A stretch of 64,000 nt of DNA, from NCBI RefSeq assembly GCF_024178315.1, contig NZ_JAMZIK010000001.1, forward strand, positions 1 through 64,000, written 5' to 3'. Of the stretch, positions 26,543 to 36,564 are shown in pieces (position 1 is the stretch's first letter; each line of letters starts with the position of its first letter). Origin of the DNA: Siccirubricoccus soli. Lineage in GTDB: Bacteria; Pseudomonadota; Alphaproteobacteria; Acetobacterales; Acetobacteraceae. A program made the position numbers and the translations under genes. The notes beneath the pieces were generated by a model. It made no database searches, was not told the DNA's origin, and was given only the letters and a program-made list of their open reading frames with translations.

Positions 26543-26601
26543 GGACGGCTCCCGCTTTATGTTGGGAGCGATCCTACCATGGGGTGCTGGGGGAGTCGCA
26601 A

Positions 26602-28047
26602 TCAGGTACCGCAGAAGGTCTGCAGCACGCGTTCCTCCGGCTGCGGCGGCAGGCGGAAGCGGTCCGGAGTTTCCGGCTGGTCCTCATAGGGCCGGGCGAG
26701 GACGCCGAGCATCGCCTCGAAGGGCGCGAAGTCGCCGTTCGAGACGGCGGCGGCGATGGCCGCTTCCACCAGATGGTTGCGCGGGATGAAAGCCGGGTTC
26801 ACGGCGCGCATGCGGGCGGGGCGGTCGGGCAGGGGCTCCGCCGCCAGCCTTTCCTTCCAGCGCACCGCCCAGGCGTCGTACCGGGCCAGGTCAGTGAAAT
26901 ACTGGCGCGGGGCGTCGCTGCCCTCGGCGGCCGCGCAAAGCGCGCGGAAGGTCAGGGTGAAATCGGCTTGGCTATCCGCCATGGCCTGCAGCAGGTCCTG
27001 CGCCAGCGCCACATCCTCCTCCCGCGCCTCGAACAGGCCGAGCTTGGCGCGGAGGCCATTCAGATACCCTTCGTGGAAGCGTGGGGCGAAGGCGGCGAGC
27101 GTTTCCTGCGCCGCCTCCACTGCCGCTTCTTCGTTTTCCGCCAGCAGGGGCAGCAGGGCTTCCGCCAGCCGCGCCAGGTTCCACTGCGCGATGCGTGGCT
27201 GGTTGCCATAGGCGTAGCGGCCGCCATGGTCGATGGAGCTGAAGACCGCGCCGGGGTTGTACTCGTCGAGGAAGGCGCAGGGGCCGTAATCGATGGTCTC
27301 GCCGGAGATGGTGCAGTTATCGGTGTTCATCACGCCATGGATGAAGCCGAGATGCAGCCACTGCGGGATGAGGTCCGCCTGGGCGGCGACCACCTTCCCG
27401 AAGAAGGCGAGATAGGGGTTGGGCGCCTCGGCGGCCTCCGGATAGTGGCGGGCGATGGCGTGGTCGGCCAGCGCCCGCACCGCCTCCTGGTCGCCGCGGG
27501 CGGCGAAATACTGGAAGGTGCCGACGCGGATATGGCTGGCGGCGATCCGCAGCAGCACGGCGCCGGGCAGCACCTCCTCCCGGAACACGTATTCGCCGGT
27601 GGTGGCGGCGGCGAGGCTGCGGGTTGTGGGGACGCCAAGGGCGTGCATCGCCTCCGAGACGATGTATTCGCGCAGCACGGGCCCGAGGGCGGCGCGGCCA
27701 TCACCGCGGCGCGACCAGGGGGTGGGGCCGGAGCCCTTGAGCTGCAGATCGCGGCGGCGCCCGTCGCGACCGACGACCTCGCCCAGCATGATGGCGCGGC
27801 CATCGCCGAGTTGCGGGGTGAAATTGCCGAATTGATGCCCGGCATAGGCCTGGGCGATGGGCAGGGCGCCTTCGGGAATGCGATTGCCCGCGACGACATC
27901 GGCATCGATCTCCGCCGGATCGATGCCGAGCTCCACCGCCAGCGCCGTGTTCACCTTGATGAGGGCAGGCGCCTTCACCGGTGTCGGATCGAGCCGGGCG
28001 TAGAATTTCTCCGGCAGGCGGGCATAGCTGTTGTCGAAGGGGATCAT
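26602..28047 (-). CDS. selO: Protein adenylyltransferase SelO
   Basis: SelO is a pseudokinase-fold enzyme that transfers AMP to protein hydroxyl groups and is linked to redox stress. The 481-residue length matches the bacterial family (about 480). Characteristic segments are [58 protein letters not shown], the [19 protein letters not shown] loop with the metal-binding Asn and Asp, and the CGT C terminus. The penultimate-region Cys sits where eukaryotic homologues carry selenocysteine. It lies downstream of an acyl-CoA dehydrogenase, separated from it by two strong palindromes. Confidence 0.96.
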   Translation of the reverse strand: MIPFDNSYARLPEKFYARLDPTPVKAPALIKVNTALAVELGIDPAEIDADVVAGNRIPEGALPIAQAYAGHQFGNFTPQLGDGRAIMLGEVVGRDGRRRDLQLKGSGPTPWSRRGDGRAALGPVLREYIVSEAMHALGVPTTRSLAAATTGEYVFREEVLPGAVLLRIAASHIRVGTFQYFAARGDQEAVRALADHAIARHYPEAAEAPNPYLAFFGKVVAAQADLIPQWLHLGFIHGVMNTDNCTISGETIDYGPCAFLDEYNPGAVFSSIDHGGRYAYGNQPRIAQWNLARLAEALLPLLAENEEAAVEAAQETLAAFAPRFHEGYLNGLRAKLGLFEAREEDVALAQDLLQAMADSQADFTLTFRALCAAAEGSDAPRQYFTDLARYDAWAVRWKERLAAEPLPDRPARMRAVNPAFIPRNHLVEAAIAAAVSNGDFAPFEAMLGVLARPYEDQPETPDRFRLPPQPEERVLQTFCGT

Positions 28048-28078
28048 GAGGGGGATGTGGGGGCGGCGGTGGGGGCTT

Positions 28079-28135
28079 TCGAGAGGGGCGCCGCCCCTCT
28101 CGAGCTCACCCCGCCAAGGGCCGAAGGGCCCTTGG
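28079..28135. repeat. Compound palindrome (two hairpins)
   Basis: Hairpin one, 28079-28103, has 12-bp arms TCGAGAGGGGCG and CGCCCCTCTCGA around one base. Hairpin two, 28114-28135, has 9-bp arms CCAAGGGCC and GGCCCTTGG around four bases. The second arm pair recurs at 56906-56927 and, with one change, at 56976-56997. The element lies between selO and the acyl-CoA dehydrogenase gene and may act as a terminator or mRNA stabiliser. Confidence 0.7.
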
Positions 28136-28155
28136 AACCCATGGGTCTGCTCTTG

Positions 28156-29328
28156 CTACAGCGTGCGGCCGATGATCTCGCGCATGATCTCGCTGCTGCC
28201 GCCATAGATGCGGCCGACCCGGGCATCCGCCCAGGCGCGGCCGATCTCGTACTCCGCCATGTAGCCATAGCCGCCATGGAGCTGGAGGAAATCGTCGAAC
28301 AGCCTGTTCTGCATCTCGGCCCCCAGCAGCTTCGCCGCCGCCGCCAGCTCCACCGTCAGCTCGCCCCGCAGATGCAGCGCCAGGCAATGGTCGGCGAAGA
28401 CCCGGAACATCGCCGCCTGCGCCTTGGCATCCGCCAGCTTGAAGCGGTTGTGCTGGAAATCGATGACCGGCTGGCCGAAGGCCTGGCGCTCCTTGGTGTA
28501 GGCCACCGTCTTCTCCAGCATCACCTCCATCCCCATGGCGGCGCGGATGGCGATGACAAGGCGTTCCTGCGGCAGGTTGCGGATGAGGTAGTTGAAGCCC
28601 CTGTTCTCCTCGCCCAGCAGGTTCTCCACCGGCACCCGCACATCCTCGAAGAACAGCTCCGAGGTGTCCTGCGCATGCAGGCCGATCTTCTCCAGGTTGC
28701 GGCCCTTGGTGAAGCCGGGCGTCCCGGCGGGGACGCAGATCAGGCTGATGCCCTTGCGGCCGGCGGCCGGATCGGTCTTGGCGCAGACGATGACGAGGTC
28801 CGCGAGCTGGCCGTTGCTGATGAAGGTCTTGGCGCCGTTGATGACGTAGTGGTCGCCCTCCCGCTTTGCCGTGGTGCGCATGGCCTTCAGGTCGCTGCCC
28901 ATGCCGGGCTCGGTCATGGCGATGGCGCCGATGATCTCGCCGCTCACCATCTTCGGCAGCCATTCGCGCTTGCGGGCCGCCGTCGCCAGGTCGGCGATGT
29001 AGGGCACGACGATGTCGGAATGGAGCGGGAAGCCGGGCCCGGTGCAATTGGTCCGGGCGATCTCCTCGATGATGACGGCGGAATAGCCGAAATCGGCGCC
29101 GGCGCCGCCATACTCCTCCGCCAGCATGGGGCAGAGCAGCCCGGCCGCGCCCGCCTCCCGCCATACCTCCCGCGGCACGATGCCGTCGCGTTCCCATTGC
29201 CGGTGGTAGGGCACCACATGCTTCTCGAAGAAGCGGTGCACCTGGTCGCGGAAGATCTCGTGATCCGCGGTGAAGACGGTGCGCGGGCCGGTCAGGCGCT
29301 GGCCGCCAAGGCCGATATTCGTGTCCAT
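28156..29328 (-). CDS. Acyl-CoA dehydrogenase
   Basis: A 390-residue FAD-dependent dehydrogenase that forms a 2,3-double bond in an acyl-CoA and passes electrons to ETF. Motifs: TEPGMGSDLKAMRTTA for FAD and substrate, GAKTFISNGQLADLV, RQAFGQPVIDFQHNRFKLAD, LHGGYGYMAEYEIGRAWAD with the likely catalytic Glu, and IYGGSSEIMREIIGRTL at the C terminus. Start MDTNIGLGG is preceded by GGGAGGG; an upstream frame extension is antisense-like. It follows the CaiB-type gene by 13 bases, so the two form one operon: activation or epimerisation, then oxidation, of a branched or dicarboxylic acyl-CoA. Confidence 0.94.
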   Translation of the reverse strand: MDTNIGLGGQRLTGPRTVFTADHEIFRDQVHRFFEKHVVPYHRQWERDGIVPREVWREAGAAGLLCPMLAEEYGGAGADFGYSAVIIEEIARTNCTGPGFPLHSDIVVPYIADLATAARKREWLPKMVSGEIIGAIAMTEPGMGSDLKAMRTTAKREGDHYVINGAKTFISNGQLADLVIVCAKTDPAAGRKGISLICVPAGTPGFTKGRNLEKIGLHAQDTSELFFEDVRVPVENLLGEENRGFNYLIRNLPQERLVIAIRAAMGMEVMLEKTVAYTKERQAFGQPVIDFQHNRFKLADAKAQAAMFRVFADHCLALHLRGELTVELAAAAKLLGAEMQNRLFDDFLQLHGGYGYMAEYEIGRAWADARVGRIYGGSSEIMREIIGRTL

Positions 29329-29341
29329 GCTTCCCTCCCCC

Positions 29342-30466
29342 TCAGATCGCCCCGGCCTCACGCAGCGCGGCGAGTTCGGTCGCGCTGAAGCCAGCCTCCG
29401 CCAGCACCGCCTCGCTGTGCTCGCCGCGCAGCGGGGGCGGGCCGCCGGCCTCCGCCGGAGTGGCGCTGAAGCGCGGGGCAGGGGCGGGCTGCACCGCGCC
29501 GTCCCGCGAGAGGAAGGTGCCGCGCGCCAGGTTGTGCGGATGCGACGGCGCTTCCTCCATGTCCAGCACCGGGGCGACGCAGGCATCCGTGCCCTCGAAC
29601 AGCGCTGCCCAGTCGTCCCGGGTGCGGGTGCGGAAGGCGGCGGCGATCTCCGCCTTCAGCGCCGGCCAGCTCGCCTTCTCCATGCGGTTCGGCCAGCGCG
29701 CGGCGTCCAGCCCGAGCTTCTGCATCATCAGGGTAAAGAATTGCGGTTCGATCGGGCCCACCGCCAGGTAGCGGCCATCGGCGCATTCATAGGTGTCGTA
29801 CCAGGGGGCGGCGCCGTCCAGCATGTTCGTGCCCCGTTCGTTCCGCCAGCGGCCGCGCGCCTTCATGCCGTAGATCGGCGCCATCAGCAGCGCCGCGCCA
29901 TCCACCATGGCGGCATCCACCACCTGCCCCTGGCCGCTCCGCTGCGCCGCGAGCAGCGCCGCCAACACCCCCATCGCCAGGAGCATGCCGCCACCGCCAT
30001 AATCGCCGACGAGGTTCAGCGGCGGCACCGGCCGCTCCCCCGGCCGGCCGATGGCCCAGAGCGCGCCGGTGAGGGCGATGTAGTTCATGTCATGCCCCGC
30101 CGCCTGGGCAAGCGGGCCCTCCTGCCCCCAGCCGGTCATCCGGCCATAGACGAGGCGCGGGTTGCGGGCGAGGCAGACCTCCGGCCCCAGGCCCAGCCGT
30201 TCCATGACGCCGGGGCGGAAGCCCTCGATCAGCGCATCCGCCCGCGCCACCAGCCGCAGCGCGGCCTCCACCGCCGCCGGGGATTTCAGGTCCAGCGCCA
30301 GGGAGCGGCGGCCGCGGCCGGTGACATCCAGCCGGTCGCCCGGCGGTCCCTCCTTGCGGTCGATGCGGATGACGCTGGCGCCGAGATCGGCCAGCACCAT
30401 GCCGCAGAAGGGGCCGGGCCCGATGCCGGCGAATTCCAGGATGGTGAGGCCTTGCAACGGTCCCAT
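29342..30466 (-). CDS. CaiB/BaiF-family CoA-transferase or alpha-methylacyl-CoA racemase
   Basis: A 374-residue family III CoA-transferase-fold protein. The start [20 protein letters not shown] is typical, with GGAGG eight bases before it. Its length, and the pair H125-D126 plus D155 in LVGDYGGGG, match alpha-methylacyl-CoA racemase (His126, Asp156) better than formyl-CoA transferases. A racemase role would suit the acyl-CoA dehydrogenase encoded 13 bases downstream, which needs one stereoisomer of a branched substrate. A CoA-transferase role remains possible. The gene is divergent from a Bug receptor across a 265-base gap. Confidence 0.88.
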   Translation of the reverse strand: MGPLQGLTILEFAGIGPGPFCGMVLADLGASVIRIDRKEGPPGDRLDVTGRGRRSLALDLKSPAAVEAALRLVARADALIEGFRPGVMERLGLGPEVCLARNPRLVYGRMTGWGQEGPLAQAAGHDMNYIALTGALWAIGRPGERPVPPLNLVGDYGGGGMLLAMGVLAALLAAQRSGQGQVVDAAMVDGAALLMAPIYGMKARGRWRNERGTNMLDGAAPWYDTYECADGRYLAVGPIEPQFFTLMMQKLGLDAARWPNRMEKASWPALKAEIAAAFRTRTRDDWAALFEGTDACVAPVLDMEEAPSHPHNLARGTFLSRDGAVQPAPAPRFSATPAEAGGPPPLRGEHSEAVLAEAGFSATELAALREAGAI

Positions 30467-30731
30467 GGGCGGATCCTCCGATTTCGCGCAGCCTATCACC
30501 TGCCGCGCGATTTGACAGAAATCCCCCCGAGACCCGAGTTTGACGGCAATTCAGGGGAGGGGGTCCGAATGGCCCGTCACAACGCCACGCGTCGCCCGCC
30601 TTGCAGGGCCGGCACGGTCCCGGGGGAGATGACGCGCCGAGCCTGGGGCAGCCGCCCTCTGCGGCGCTCCATGGGGCCGGCGGCCGCGCCATGCCGGCGC
30701 GGTCCGGCCGGGTGCGGATGACGCGGTCGTG

Positions 30732-31727
30732 ATGCGCCGCCGTTCCCTGGGGCATGCCCTGGCCGCCGCCGCTTGGCTGCCGGCTTTGGCGCGGGCGCAG
30801 GGCTGGCCGAACCGGCCGGTGCGGCTGATCGTCCCCTACGCCCCGGGTGGCGCCAATGACATTCTCGCCCGGCTCTATGGCCGGCGCCTGACGGAGCGGC
30901 TGGGCCAGCCCTTCCTGGTGGAGAACCGGCCCGGCGCCCAGGCCATCCTCGGGACGGAGCTGGCGGCGCGGGCCGCGCCGGATGGCCGGACACTGCTGGT
31001 CGCGGCAAGCGGGCCGCTGGTCTTCAACCCGGCCGTGCATGAACGCCTGCCCTATGACACGCGCAAGGATCTGGCGCCGGTCTCGATCCTGGCCGCCTAC
31101 CCGCTGGTGGTGGTGGTGCCGGGCGATTCGCCCTTCCGCACCTTCCAGGATCTGATGGCCTTTGCCCGGGAGCATCCGGACGGGACGAACTACGGCGCCA
31201 GCGCTGCCAGCTTCCAGCTGCCCACGGAGCTGCTGAACCAGCGCGCCGGCACGCGCTTCGCCTACACCGCCTTTGACGGCAGTGCCGAGACGGTGCGGGC
31301 CGTGGCCGAGGGCGAGGTGACGATGGCGCTGGTGGATGCCGGCTCCGCCCTGGCGGCCCATGCGGCGGGGCGGGTGCGGGGGCTGGCCGTCACCGCGCCG
31401 CACCGCCTCCCCGCCTGGCGGGGCTGCCCGACCATGGCGGAGCTGGACTATCCCGACCTCACCCTCCGGCTCTGGAGCGGGGTGCTGGCGCCGGCCGGCA
31501 CGCCGGCGCCCATCCTGAACCGCCTGGCCACGGAGCTGGCGGCGATCACCCGGGAGCCCTCGGTGTTGGAGACGCTGCGGGCGCTCTCGCTCGACCCCAT
31601 CGGCTCCTCGACGGAGGAATTCCGGCGGGTGATCGAGACGGAACTGCCGCTCTGGGCCGAGGTGGCGCGGCAGGCCGGCATCCGGCCGGAACGCTCCACC
31701 GCCTCGCCCGTCAGATCGCCCGGCTGA
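30732..31727 (+). CDS. Bug/TctC-family periplasmic solute receptor
   Basis: A 331-residue receptor with an export signal (MRRRSLGHALAAAAWLPALARA). Family segments are VRLIVPYAPGGANDILARL, ENRPGAQAILGTELAARA, FAYTAFDGSAETVRAVAEGE and GVLAPAGTPAPILNRLATEL. A GTG one codon earlier (30729) is an alternative start. No membrane partners are nearby. It is divergent from the caiB/acyl-CoA dehydrogenase operon, which suggests a carboxylate related to that pathway. Its 3' end overlaps the convergent TonB receptor gene by 17 bases. Confidence 0.92.
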   Translation: MRRRSLGHALAAAAWLPALARAQGWPNRPVRLIVPYAPGGANDILARLYGRRLTERLGQPFLVENRPGAQAILGTELAARAAPDGRTLLVAASGPLVFNPAVHERLPYDTRKDLAPVSILAAYPLVVVVPGDSPFRTFQDLMAFAREHPDGTNYGASAASFQLPTELLNQRAGTRFAYTAFDGSAETVRAVAEGEVTMALVDAGSALAAHAAGRVRGLAVTAPHRLPAWRGCPTMAELDYPDLTLRLWSGVLAPAGTPAPILNRLATELAAITREPSVLETLRALSLDPIGSSTEEFRRVIETELPLWAEVARQAGIRPERSTASPVRSPG

Positions 31728-33816
31728 TGCCGGCGAAGATCCCCCGCCGCATGCCGTATTGCGGCGCGCCGACGCCGATGCCCGTGCCGTCCCGCAGCAG
31801 ATAGGTGCGGTCGAACAGGTTCAGCACATCCAGCCGGAAGGTCCAGTCCCCGCCATCCGGCAGGCTCAGGCGCTGGGAGAAGCCCAGATTGACCGTGGCG
31901 TAGGGCGTCATCACCCGGCTGTTGGCGAAGCCGCGGCGCATGCCGCTGCCATAGACGAGGGAGGCGGAGATGGCGCCGCCCTCCCAGGCCTCGTAGCTCG
32001 CGCCGGCGGAGCCGGTGATGAGCTGGTCATGGTCCGTGCGCACCCATTTGCGCTGCACCTGCGCCAGCTCCGCTTCCGTCCAGAAATATTGGTTCGAGAC
32101 GAGGCCCTTGCCTTCCGACCGGCTGATGGAGAGGTTGCCGTAGAGCCGCCACGGGCCTTCCCGCCAATCCGCGGTGAACTCCACGCCATAGGCGCGGCCC
32201 TTGGCGTAGTTGTAGGGCGAGAAGATGTAGGCGCGGCCGAACTGCCCGAGATCCTGCATGTCCCGCACCGTGCGCGCATAGGCTTCCACGCCGAGGGTCA
32301 GCGTTTCCCCGAACTGCCGGCGAATGCCGAGGTTGAGGTAGTGGGAGCGCTCCGCCTTCACTGGATCGGCGCGCAGGGTTGAAGGTTGCAGGGTGGTGCC
32401 GAGGTAGCGCGGGAGGTCCACCCGCCCCAGCAGCTCGGCCGGCGGCGGGGTAAAGTAATTGGCATAGCCGAGGGCGATGGTCGTCGCCTCGTCCGGCCGC
32501 CAGACGAGGTTGGCGCGCGGGCTGAGCTGGGAGGCTTCCAGCGTGCCGGCCACGACATCGAAGCGGGCGCCGTAATTCAGCGTCAGGGTCTCCGCCAGCC
32601 GCCATTCATCCTGGGCGTAGAGGCCGTAGAGCTGCTGCTCCGCACGGCTCCGCTCGCGGATGCCGAAGGGGGCGTCGATGGTGCCGCCCATGCCGTCCAG
32701 CGGCAGCACGGTGCTGTCCGTCGCATTGCGCGTGGTGTCGGCGGAGAGAAAGAGGCCACCGCGCAGCGTGTGGTTCTCGTCCACCCGCCAGGCGGCATCG
32801 CCTTGCAGCCCATAGGCCAGGCTTTCCCGCCGCACCGCGCTGGCGAAGCCATCGAACAGGATGTCGCCCAGCCCATCCGGCCGGTAGCGGACGGAGGAGC
32901 TGCGGAGGAAGGTTGAGAGCTGCAAGTCGACTTCTCCGGTCGCGTGCTGCGCGGCGAGGATGGCGAAGCTGCTGCGCTGCACCTGCTTGGCGCGCAGATC
33001 GGCGCTGTCGAAGGCGGGCTGCCCGAAGGCGGTGAAGCCCGGGACCAGGCCGGGCGTGTTCGGCACCTGGTAGCGCGCCTGCACCGTGCCGGCGATGAAG
33101 GAGAGGCGCGTGCTGTCGCCGACCGGCACCGCCACATGCACCAGGCCGCGCCCCTGCAGCGTCTGGTTGTGGGTGCCGTCCGGGCCGCGCGTCGGATTCT
33201 CAAAGCCGCGGTCGCTGGCGAGGCCGGAGAGGCTGGCGAAGTATTCCACATTCCCGGCCAGCCCACCGTAATTGAAGCCGGGCTGGATGGTGCCGAAGCT
33301 GCCGCCATAGAGGCTGACGGCGCCGCCCGTATCCTCGATGCCGGAGCGCAGCACCATGTCCACGATGCCGGCGGTGCGGTAGCCGAATTGCGCCGGCAGC
33401 GCGCCGGTGATGAGGGAGACGCTGCGCAATGCCCGCGCATCAAACAACTGGCTGAAGCCGCTGATCGCCTCCGGCAGCAGCACACCGTTCAGCCGGTATT
33501 GCAGGTTGCGGTGGTCGCCACGGACATGCAGGTCGCCGAACGCCTCCTGCACCACGCCAGGCGCCTGCAGCAGCACATCGGTCAGCCGGGCATTCTCGCC
33601 CTGGGGCAGGGTGGCAATGGCGGTGCGGTCGATTTCGTAGCGGCTGGCGCCGAGGGCGGGGGCGATGGCGTTGCGCGCGGCTTCGAAGGCGCGGGACTGC
33701 ACGACGATGGGCGGAAGCTCCAGCTCTGCCGGGGCTGCCGCTGGCGGCTCCTGCGCCGCGGCGGCGGTGGGCAGGGCGAGGCACAGCAGGGCGGCGATGC
33801 GTGAATGAGTGTTCAT
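31711..33816 (-). CDS. TonB-dependent outer-membrane receptor
   Basis: A 701-residue receptor. A signal peptide (RIAALLCLALPTAAAAQ) is followed by the plug domain (about 45-165; ENARLTDVLLQAPGVVQEAF, VRGDHRNLQYRLNGVLLP) and a 22-strand barrel with segments such as ETLTLNYGARFDVVAGTL and TTIALGYANYFTPPP. It would import a scarce large ligand such as a siderophore, corrinoid or sugar; the ligand is not apparent. The C terminus ends RGIFAGISRAI, without the aromatic last residue usual for barrel assembly. An AT-rich divergent promoter region separates it from the amidohydrolase gene. Confidence 0.93.
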   Translation of the reverse strand: MNTHSRIAALLCLALPTAAAAQEPPAAAPAELELPPIVVQSRAFEAARNAIAPALGASRYEIDRTAIATLPQGENARLTDVLLQAPGVVQEAFGDLHVRGDHRNLQYRLNGVLLPEAISGFSQLFDARALRSVSLITGALPAQFGYRTAGIVDMVLRSGIEDTGGAVSLYGGSFGTIQPGFNYGGLAGNVEYFASLSGLASDRGFENPTRGPDGTHNQTLQGRGLVHVAVPVGDSTRLSFIAGTVQARYQVPNTPGLVPGFTAFGQPAFDSADLRAKQVQRSSFAILAAQHATGEVDLQLSTFLRSSSVRYRPDGLGDILFDGFASAVRRESLAYGLQGDAAWRVDENHTLRGGLFLSADTTRNATDSTVLPLDGMGGTIDAPFGIRERSRAEQQLYGLYAQDEWRLAETLTLNYGARFDVVAGTLEASQLSPRANLVWRPDEATTIALGYANYFTPPPAELLGRVDLPRYLGTTLQPSTLRADPVKAERSHYLNLGIRRQFGETLTLGVEAYARTVRDMQDLGQFGRAYIFSPYNYAKGRAYGVEFTADWREGPWRLYGNLSISRSEGKGLVSNQYFWTEAELAQVQRKWVRTDHDQLITGSAGASYEAWEGGAISASLVYGSGMRRGFANSRVMTPYATVNLGFSQRLSLPDGGDWTFRLDVLNLFDRTYLLRDGTGIGVGAPQYGMRRGIFAGISRAI

Positions 33817-33952
33817 CTCTTCACTTTCGATTCCTGTAGAGGTGTCGAGGTATTTGCGTTTGATTTCAGATAATTAGGATGTGGCACCCAAGGCGCTGGC
33901 GCAAGCAGGGACGATCCGCGATGCTGGGTGCGCCGCAATGCGAGGGACCGGC
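33817..33952. promoter_or_regulatory. AT-rich divergent promoter region
   Basis: The 136 bases between the TonB receptor and amidohydrolase starts are unusually AT-rich, particularly 33843-33882, with the stretch AGATAATTAGGAT. Both genes should be promoted from here. I could not settle on hexamers, and a partial resemblance to a Fur-type half-site is not enough to call one. Confidence 0.4.
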
Positions 33953-35188
33953 ATGACGACGACGCTGTTCCGCAACCTCCGCCTCTGGGACGGGAAGGCC
34001 GACGCCATCGCTGAGGGCTTCGAAGTCCTGGTCGAGGACGGGCGCATCAAGGAGGTGGCGGACCGGCCGATCGGCAGCGCCGCCGCGCGCCTCATCGATT
34101 GCGGCGGCCGCACCCTGATGCCGGGGCTGATCGACGCGCATGTGCACGCCTATGGCGTGGATGCCGATCTCGGCCGGCTGGACCGGCTGCCGCGCAGCCT
34201 GCAGGCGCTGCGCGCGGCGGAACGGCTGAAGGACTCGCTGAAGCGCGGCTTCACCACCATCCGCGATGCCGGCGGCGCCGATTGGGGCCTGGCCATTGCG
34301 GTGGAGACCGGGCTCATCACCGCGCCGCGGCTCTTCTATCCCGGCCGCGCGCTATCCCCGACGGGCGGGCATGGCGACATGCGGCCGAACGTGTTCCTCG
34401 AGCAATTCTGCGGCTGCTGCGCGCCCACCCAGGCCATTTCCGTCATCGCCGATGGCGTGGACGAGGTGCGCAAGGCGGTGCGCGGGGAGCTGAAGCGCGG
34501 CGCCCATGCCATCAAGATCATGGCCAGCGGCGGCGTCGCCTCGCCCTCCGACCCGATCTATGCGCTGCAATACAGCGATGAGGAGATCGCCTGCGCGGTC
34601 TGGGAAGCCTCCGCCTGGCGCAGCTACGTCCTCGCCCATGCCTATACGCCGGAGAGCATCCACCGCGCGGTGCGCCTCGGCGTCCGCTCCATCGAGCATG
34701 CCAACCTGATCGACGCCCCGACCGCGGCCTTCATGGCGGAGAAGGGCGCCTTCGCCGTCCCCACCCTCGTCACCTATGAAGCACTGCAGGACGAGGGCGA
34801 TTCGCTCGGCCTGCCGCCCGAGAGCATGCGGAAGCTGGCGGATGTGAAGGGCGCCGGCCTCGGCAGCCTGGAGATCCTGGCTCGGGCCGGGGTGCGGATG
34901 GGTTTCGGCACCGACCTGCTGGCGGAGATGCATCGCCGGCAGTCCGACGAGTTCACCATCCGCCGCCAGGTGCTGCCGGCCGCCGATGTGCTGCGCAGCG
35001 CCACCAGCATCAACGCCGCGCTGCTGCAGAAGGAGGGGGAGTTGGGCGTCATCGCCCCGGGCGCCCTGGCCGACCTCATCCTGGTGGAAGGCGACCCCAT
35101 CGCCGATATCGGCGTGCTGACCGGCCAGGGCGAGCGCATCCCCTTCGTCATGAAGGGAGGCGAGGCGGCGATCGACCGCCTCGCCTGA
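33953..35188 (+). CDS. Metal-dependent amidohydrolase (prolidase-like)
   Basis: A 411-residue TIM-barrel amidohydrolase. The N-terminal beta domain leads to the metal motif GLIDAHVHAYG. The bridging Lys lies in GAHAIKIMASGG, further His ligands are in LAHAYTPESIHRAV and SIEHANLID, and the catalytic Asp is in MGFGTDLLAEM. The C terminus has the usual LADLILVEGDP strand. This matches the imidazolonepropionase/Xaa-Pro dipeptidase-type group that cleaves C-terminal peptide or amide bonds; the substrate is open. ATG at 33953 has GAGGG six bases before it. It converges on a LivK-type binding protein gene. Confidence 0.92.
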   Translation: MTTTLFRNLRLWDGKADAIAEGFEVLVEDGRIKEVADRPIGSAAARLIDCGGRTLMPGLIDAHVHAYGVDADLGRLDRLPRSLQALRAAERLKDSLKRGFTTIRDAGGADWGLAIAVETGLITAPRLFYPGRALSPTGGHGDMRPNVFLEQFCGCCAPTQAISVIADGVDEVRKAVRGELKRGAHAIKIMASGGVASPSDPIYALQYSDEEIACAVWEASAWRSYVLAHAYTPESIHRAVRLGVRSIEHANLIDAPTAAFMAEKGAFAVPTLVTYEALQDEGDSLGLPPESMRKLADVKGAGLGSLEILARAGVRMGFGTDLLAEMHRRQSDEFTIRRQVLPAADVLRSATSINAALLQKEGELGVIAPGALADLILVEGDPIADIGVLTGQGERIPFVMKGGEAAIDRLA

Positions 35189-35194
35189 GCGCCT

Positions 35195-36424
35195 CTACCG
35201 CCGGACCAGGGGGCAATTGCCTTCCGCGATCGGGCGGAAGGCTTCCTCCGCGCCCACGGAGCCGACCAGCTTGTAGTAGTCCCAGGGGCCACGGCTCTCG
35301 GCGGGCGACTTCACCTCGAAGAGGTAGGAGGGGTGGATCTTCCGCCCATCCTCCCGCACCCGGCCGGGGCCGAAGCAGTCAGCGTCGGTCGGCATGGCCT
35401 TCATGCGGTTCACCACCTCCAGCCCGCTCGCCTTGGCGCGCGCCACGCCGAGATCGGCCACTGCCTTCAGGTAGTGGAAGCAGGCGGAATAGGTGCCGGC
35501 ATGCTCCTGGTTCGGCCAGTTCTGCGGCGTCTTCGGCCGGACCCGGTCGGTGAAGGCGCGGGTGCGGTCGTTCAGGTCCCAGTAGAACACCTCCTGCAGC
35601 AGCAGCCCCTGCGCCGCTTCCAGCCCGATGGCGTGGATGTCGGTGGTGAACATCACCATGCCCGCCAGCTTCTGGCCGCGCCGCGTCAGGCCGAATTCCC
35701 GCGCCTGCTTGATGCAGTTCACCGTATCCGCGGCCGCCGTCGCCAGGCCGACGATCTTCGCCCGGCTGGCCTGGGCCTGCAGCAGGAAGGCGGAGAAATC
35801 CGTGGTGCCGGGGAAGGGGAAGCGCGCGGCCCCCAGCACCCGCCCGCCGGCGGCCTGGATGAAGCGCGAGGTATCCCGCTCCAGCTGGTGGCCGAAGCCG
35901 TAATCGGCGGTGATGAAGTACCAGCTGTCGCCCCCGGCCCGCACCGTCGCCGTGCCGACCACATTGGCAAACAGCCAGGTGTCGTAGGTCCATTGGATGG
36001 TGTTGCTGCTGCACTGCTCTGCGGTCAGAGCCGAGGTGGCGGCGCCGGAGGCGAGCTGCACCTTGTCCTTCTCCTTCGCCAGGTTGGCGACGGCCAGGGC
36101 GATGGCGCTGTTGTTCACCTCGCACACCATATCCACGCCATCCTGGTCGAACCAGCGGCGGCAGAGCGCCAGGGCGGCGTCGGGACGGTTCTGGTGGTCG
36201 GCCTGCAGCACCTCCACCTTCATGCCGCGGGCCAGCACGCCGCTATCCTCCACCGCCTGCTGGGCGCAGACGACCGAGGTGGGGCCGGAGGTGTCCCGGT
36301 AGGGGCCGGAGAAATCGGCCAGCACGCCGATGCGGATGACCTGGTCCCTGGGCTGGGCAAAGACCCGGGGCGACAGCGTGAGCGCTGCGGCACCCCCCAG
36401 GATCAGGCGGCGGCTGTGACGCAT
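35195..36424 (-). CDS. LivK-type ABC transporter substrate-binding protein
   Basis: A 409-residue periplasmic receptor of the branched-chain amino acid/amide type I fold. The signal MRHSRRLILGGAAALTLSPRVFA precedes IRIGVLADFSGPYRDTSGP, the usual first strand and loop. Further on are VCEVNNSAIALAVANLA, WYFITADYGFGHQLERD and YSACFHYLKAVADLGVA. No Liv permease or ATPase genes are in the window, so it is an orphan that must use a transporter elsewhere. It is divergent from the polyamine-type ABC operon across 140 bases but belongs to a different ABC family, so it is not that operon's receptor. Confidence 0.92.
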   Translation of the reverse strand: MRHSRRLILGGAAALTLSPRVFAQPRDQVIRIGVLADFSGPYRDTSGPTSVVCAQQAVEDSGVLARGMKVEVLQADHQNRPDAALALCRRWFDQDGVDMVCEVNNSAIALAVANLAKEKDKVQLASGAATSALTAEQCSSNTIQWTYDTWLFANVVGTATVRAGGDSWYFITADYGFGHQLERDTSRFIQAAGGRVLGAARFPFPGTTDFSAFLLQAQASRAKIVGLATAAADTVNCIKQAREFGLTRRGQKLAGMVMFTTDIHAIGLEAAQGLLLQEVFYWDLNDRTRAFTDRVRPKTPQNWPNQEHAGTYSACFHYLKAVADLGVARAKASGLEVVNRMKAMPTDADCFGPGRVREDGRKIHPSYLFEVKSPAESRGPWDYYKLVGSVGAEEAFRPIAEGNCPLVRR

Positions 36425-36564
36425 GGACGAATCCTTCCTCAATTTGGTCCGGATCATGCCGCGTCGCCGCGCAGCGCGGAAGCCGCCCGGACACGGCCAC
36501 GCCACCGAACCGTTGACCCGGCCGCGCCACACGCCGCATGGTGGCTGCGGGAGACGGAGGCAGA

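Noticed and set aside
26536-29388. Plus-strand open frame of about 950 codons
   Set aside because: It is antisense to selO and an acyl-CoA dehydrogenase.
30512-30517. TTGACA considered as a -35 element for the Bug gene at 30732
   Set aside because: No acceptable -10 hexamer occurs 16-18 bases downstream, and the gene start is 215 bases away.
30577-30721. Small plus-strand peptide upstream of the Bug gene
   Set aside because: Arg/Cys/Pro-rich translation and no convincing ribosome site.
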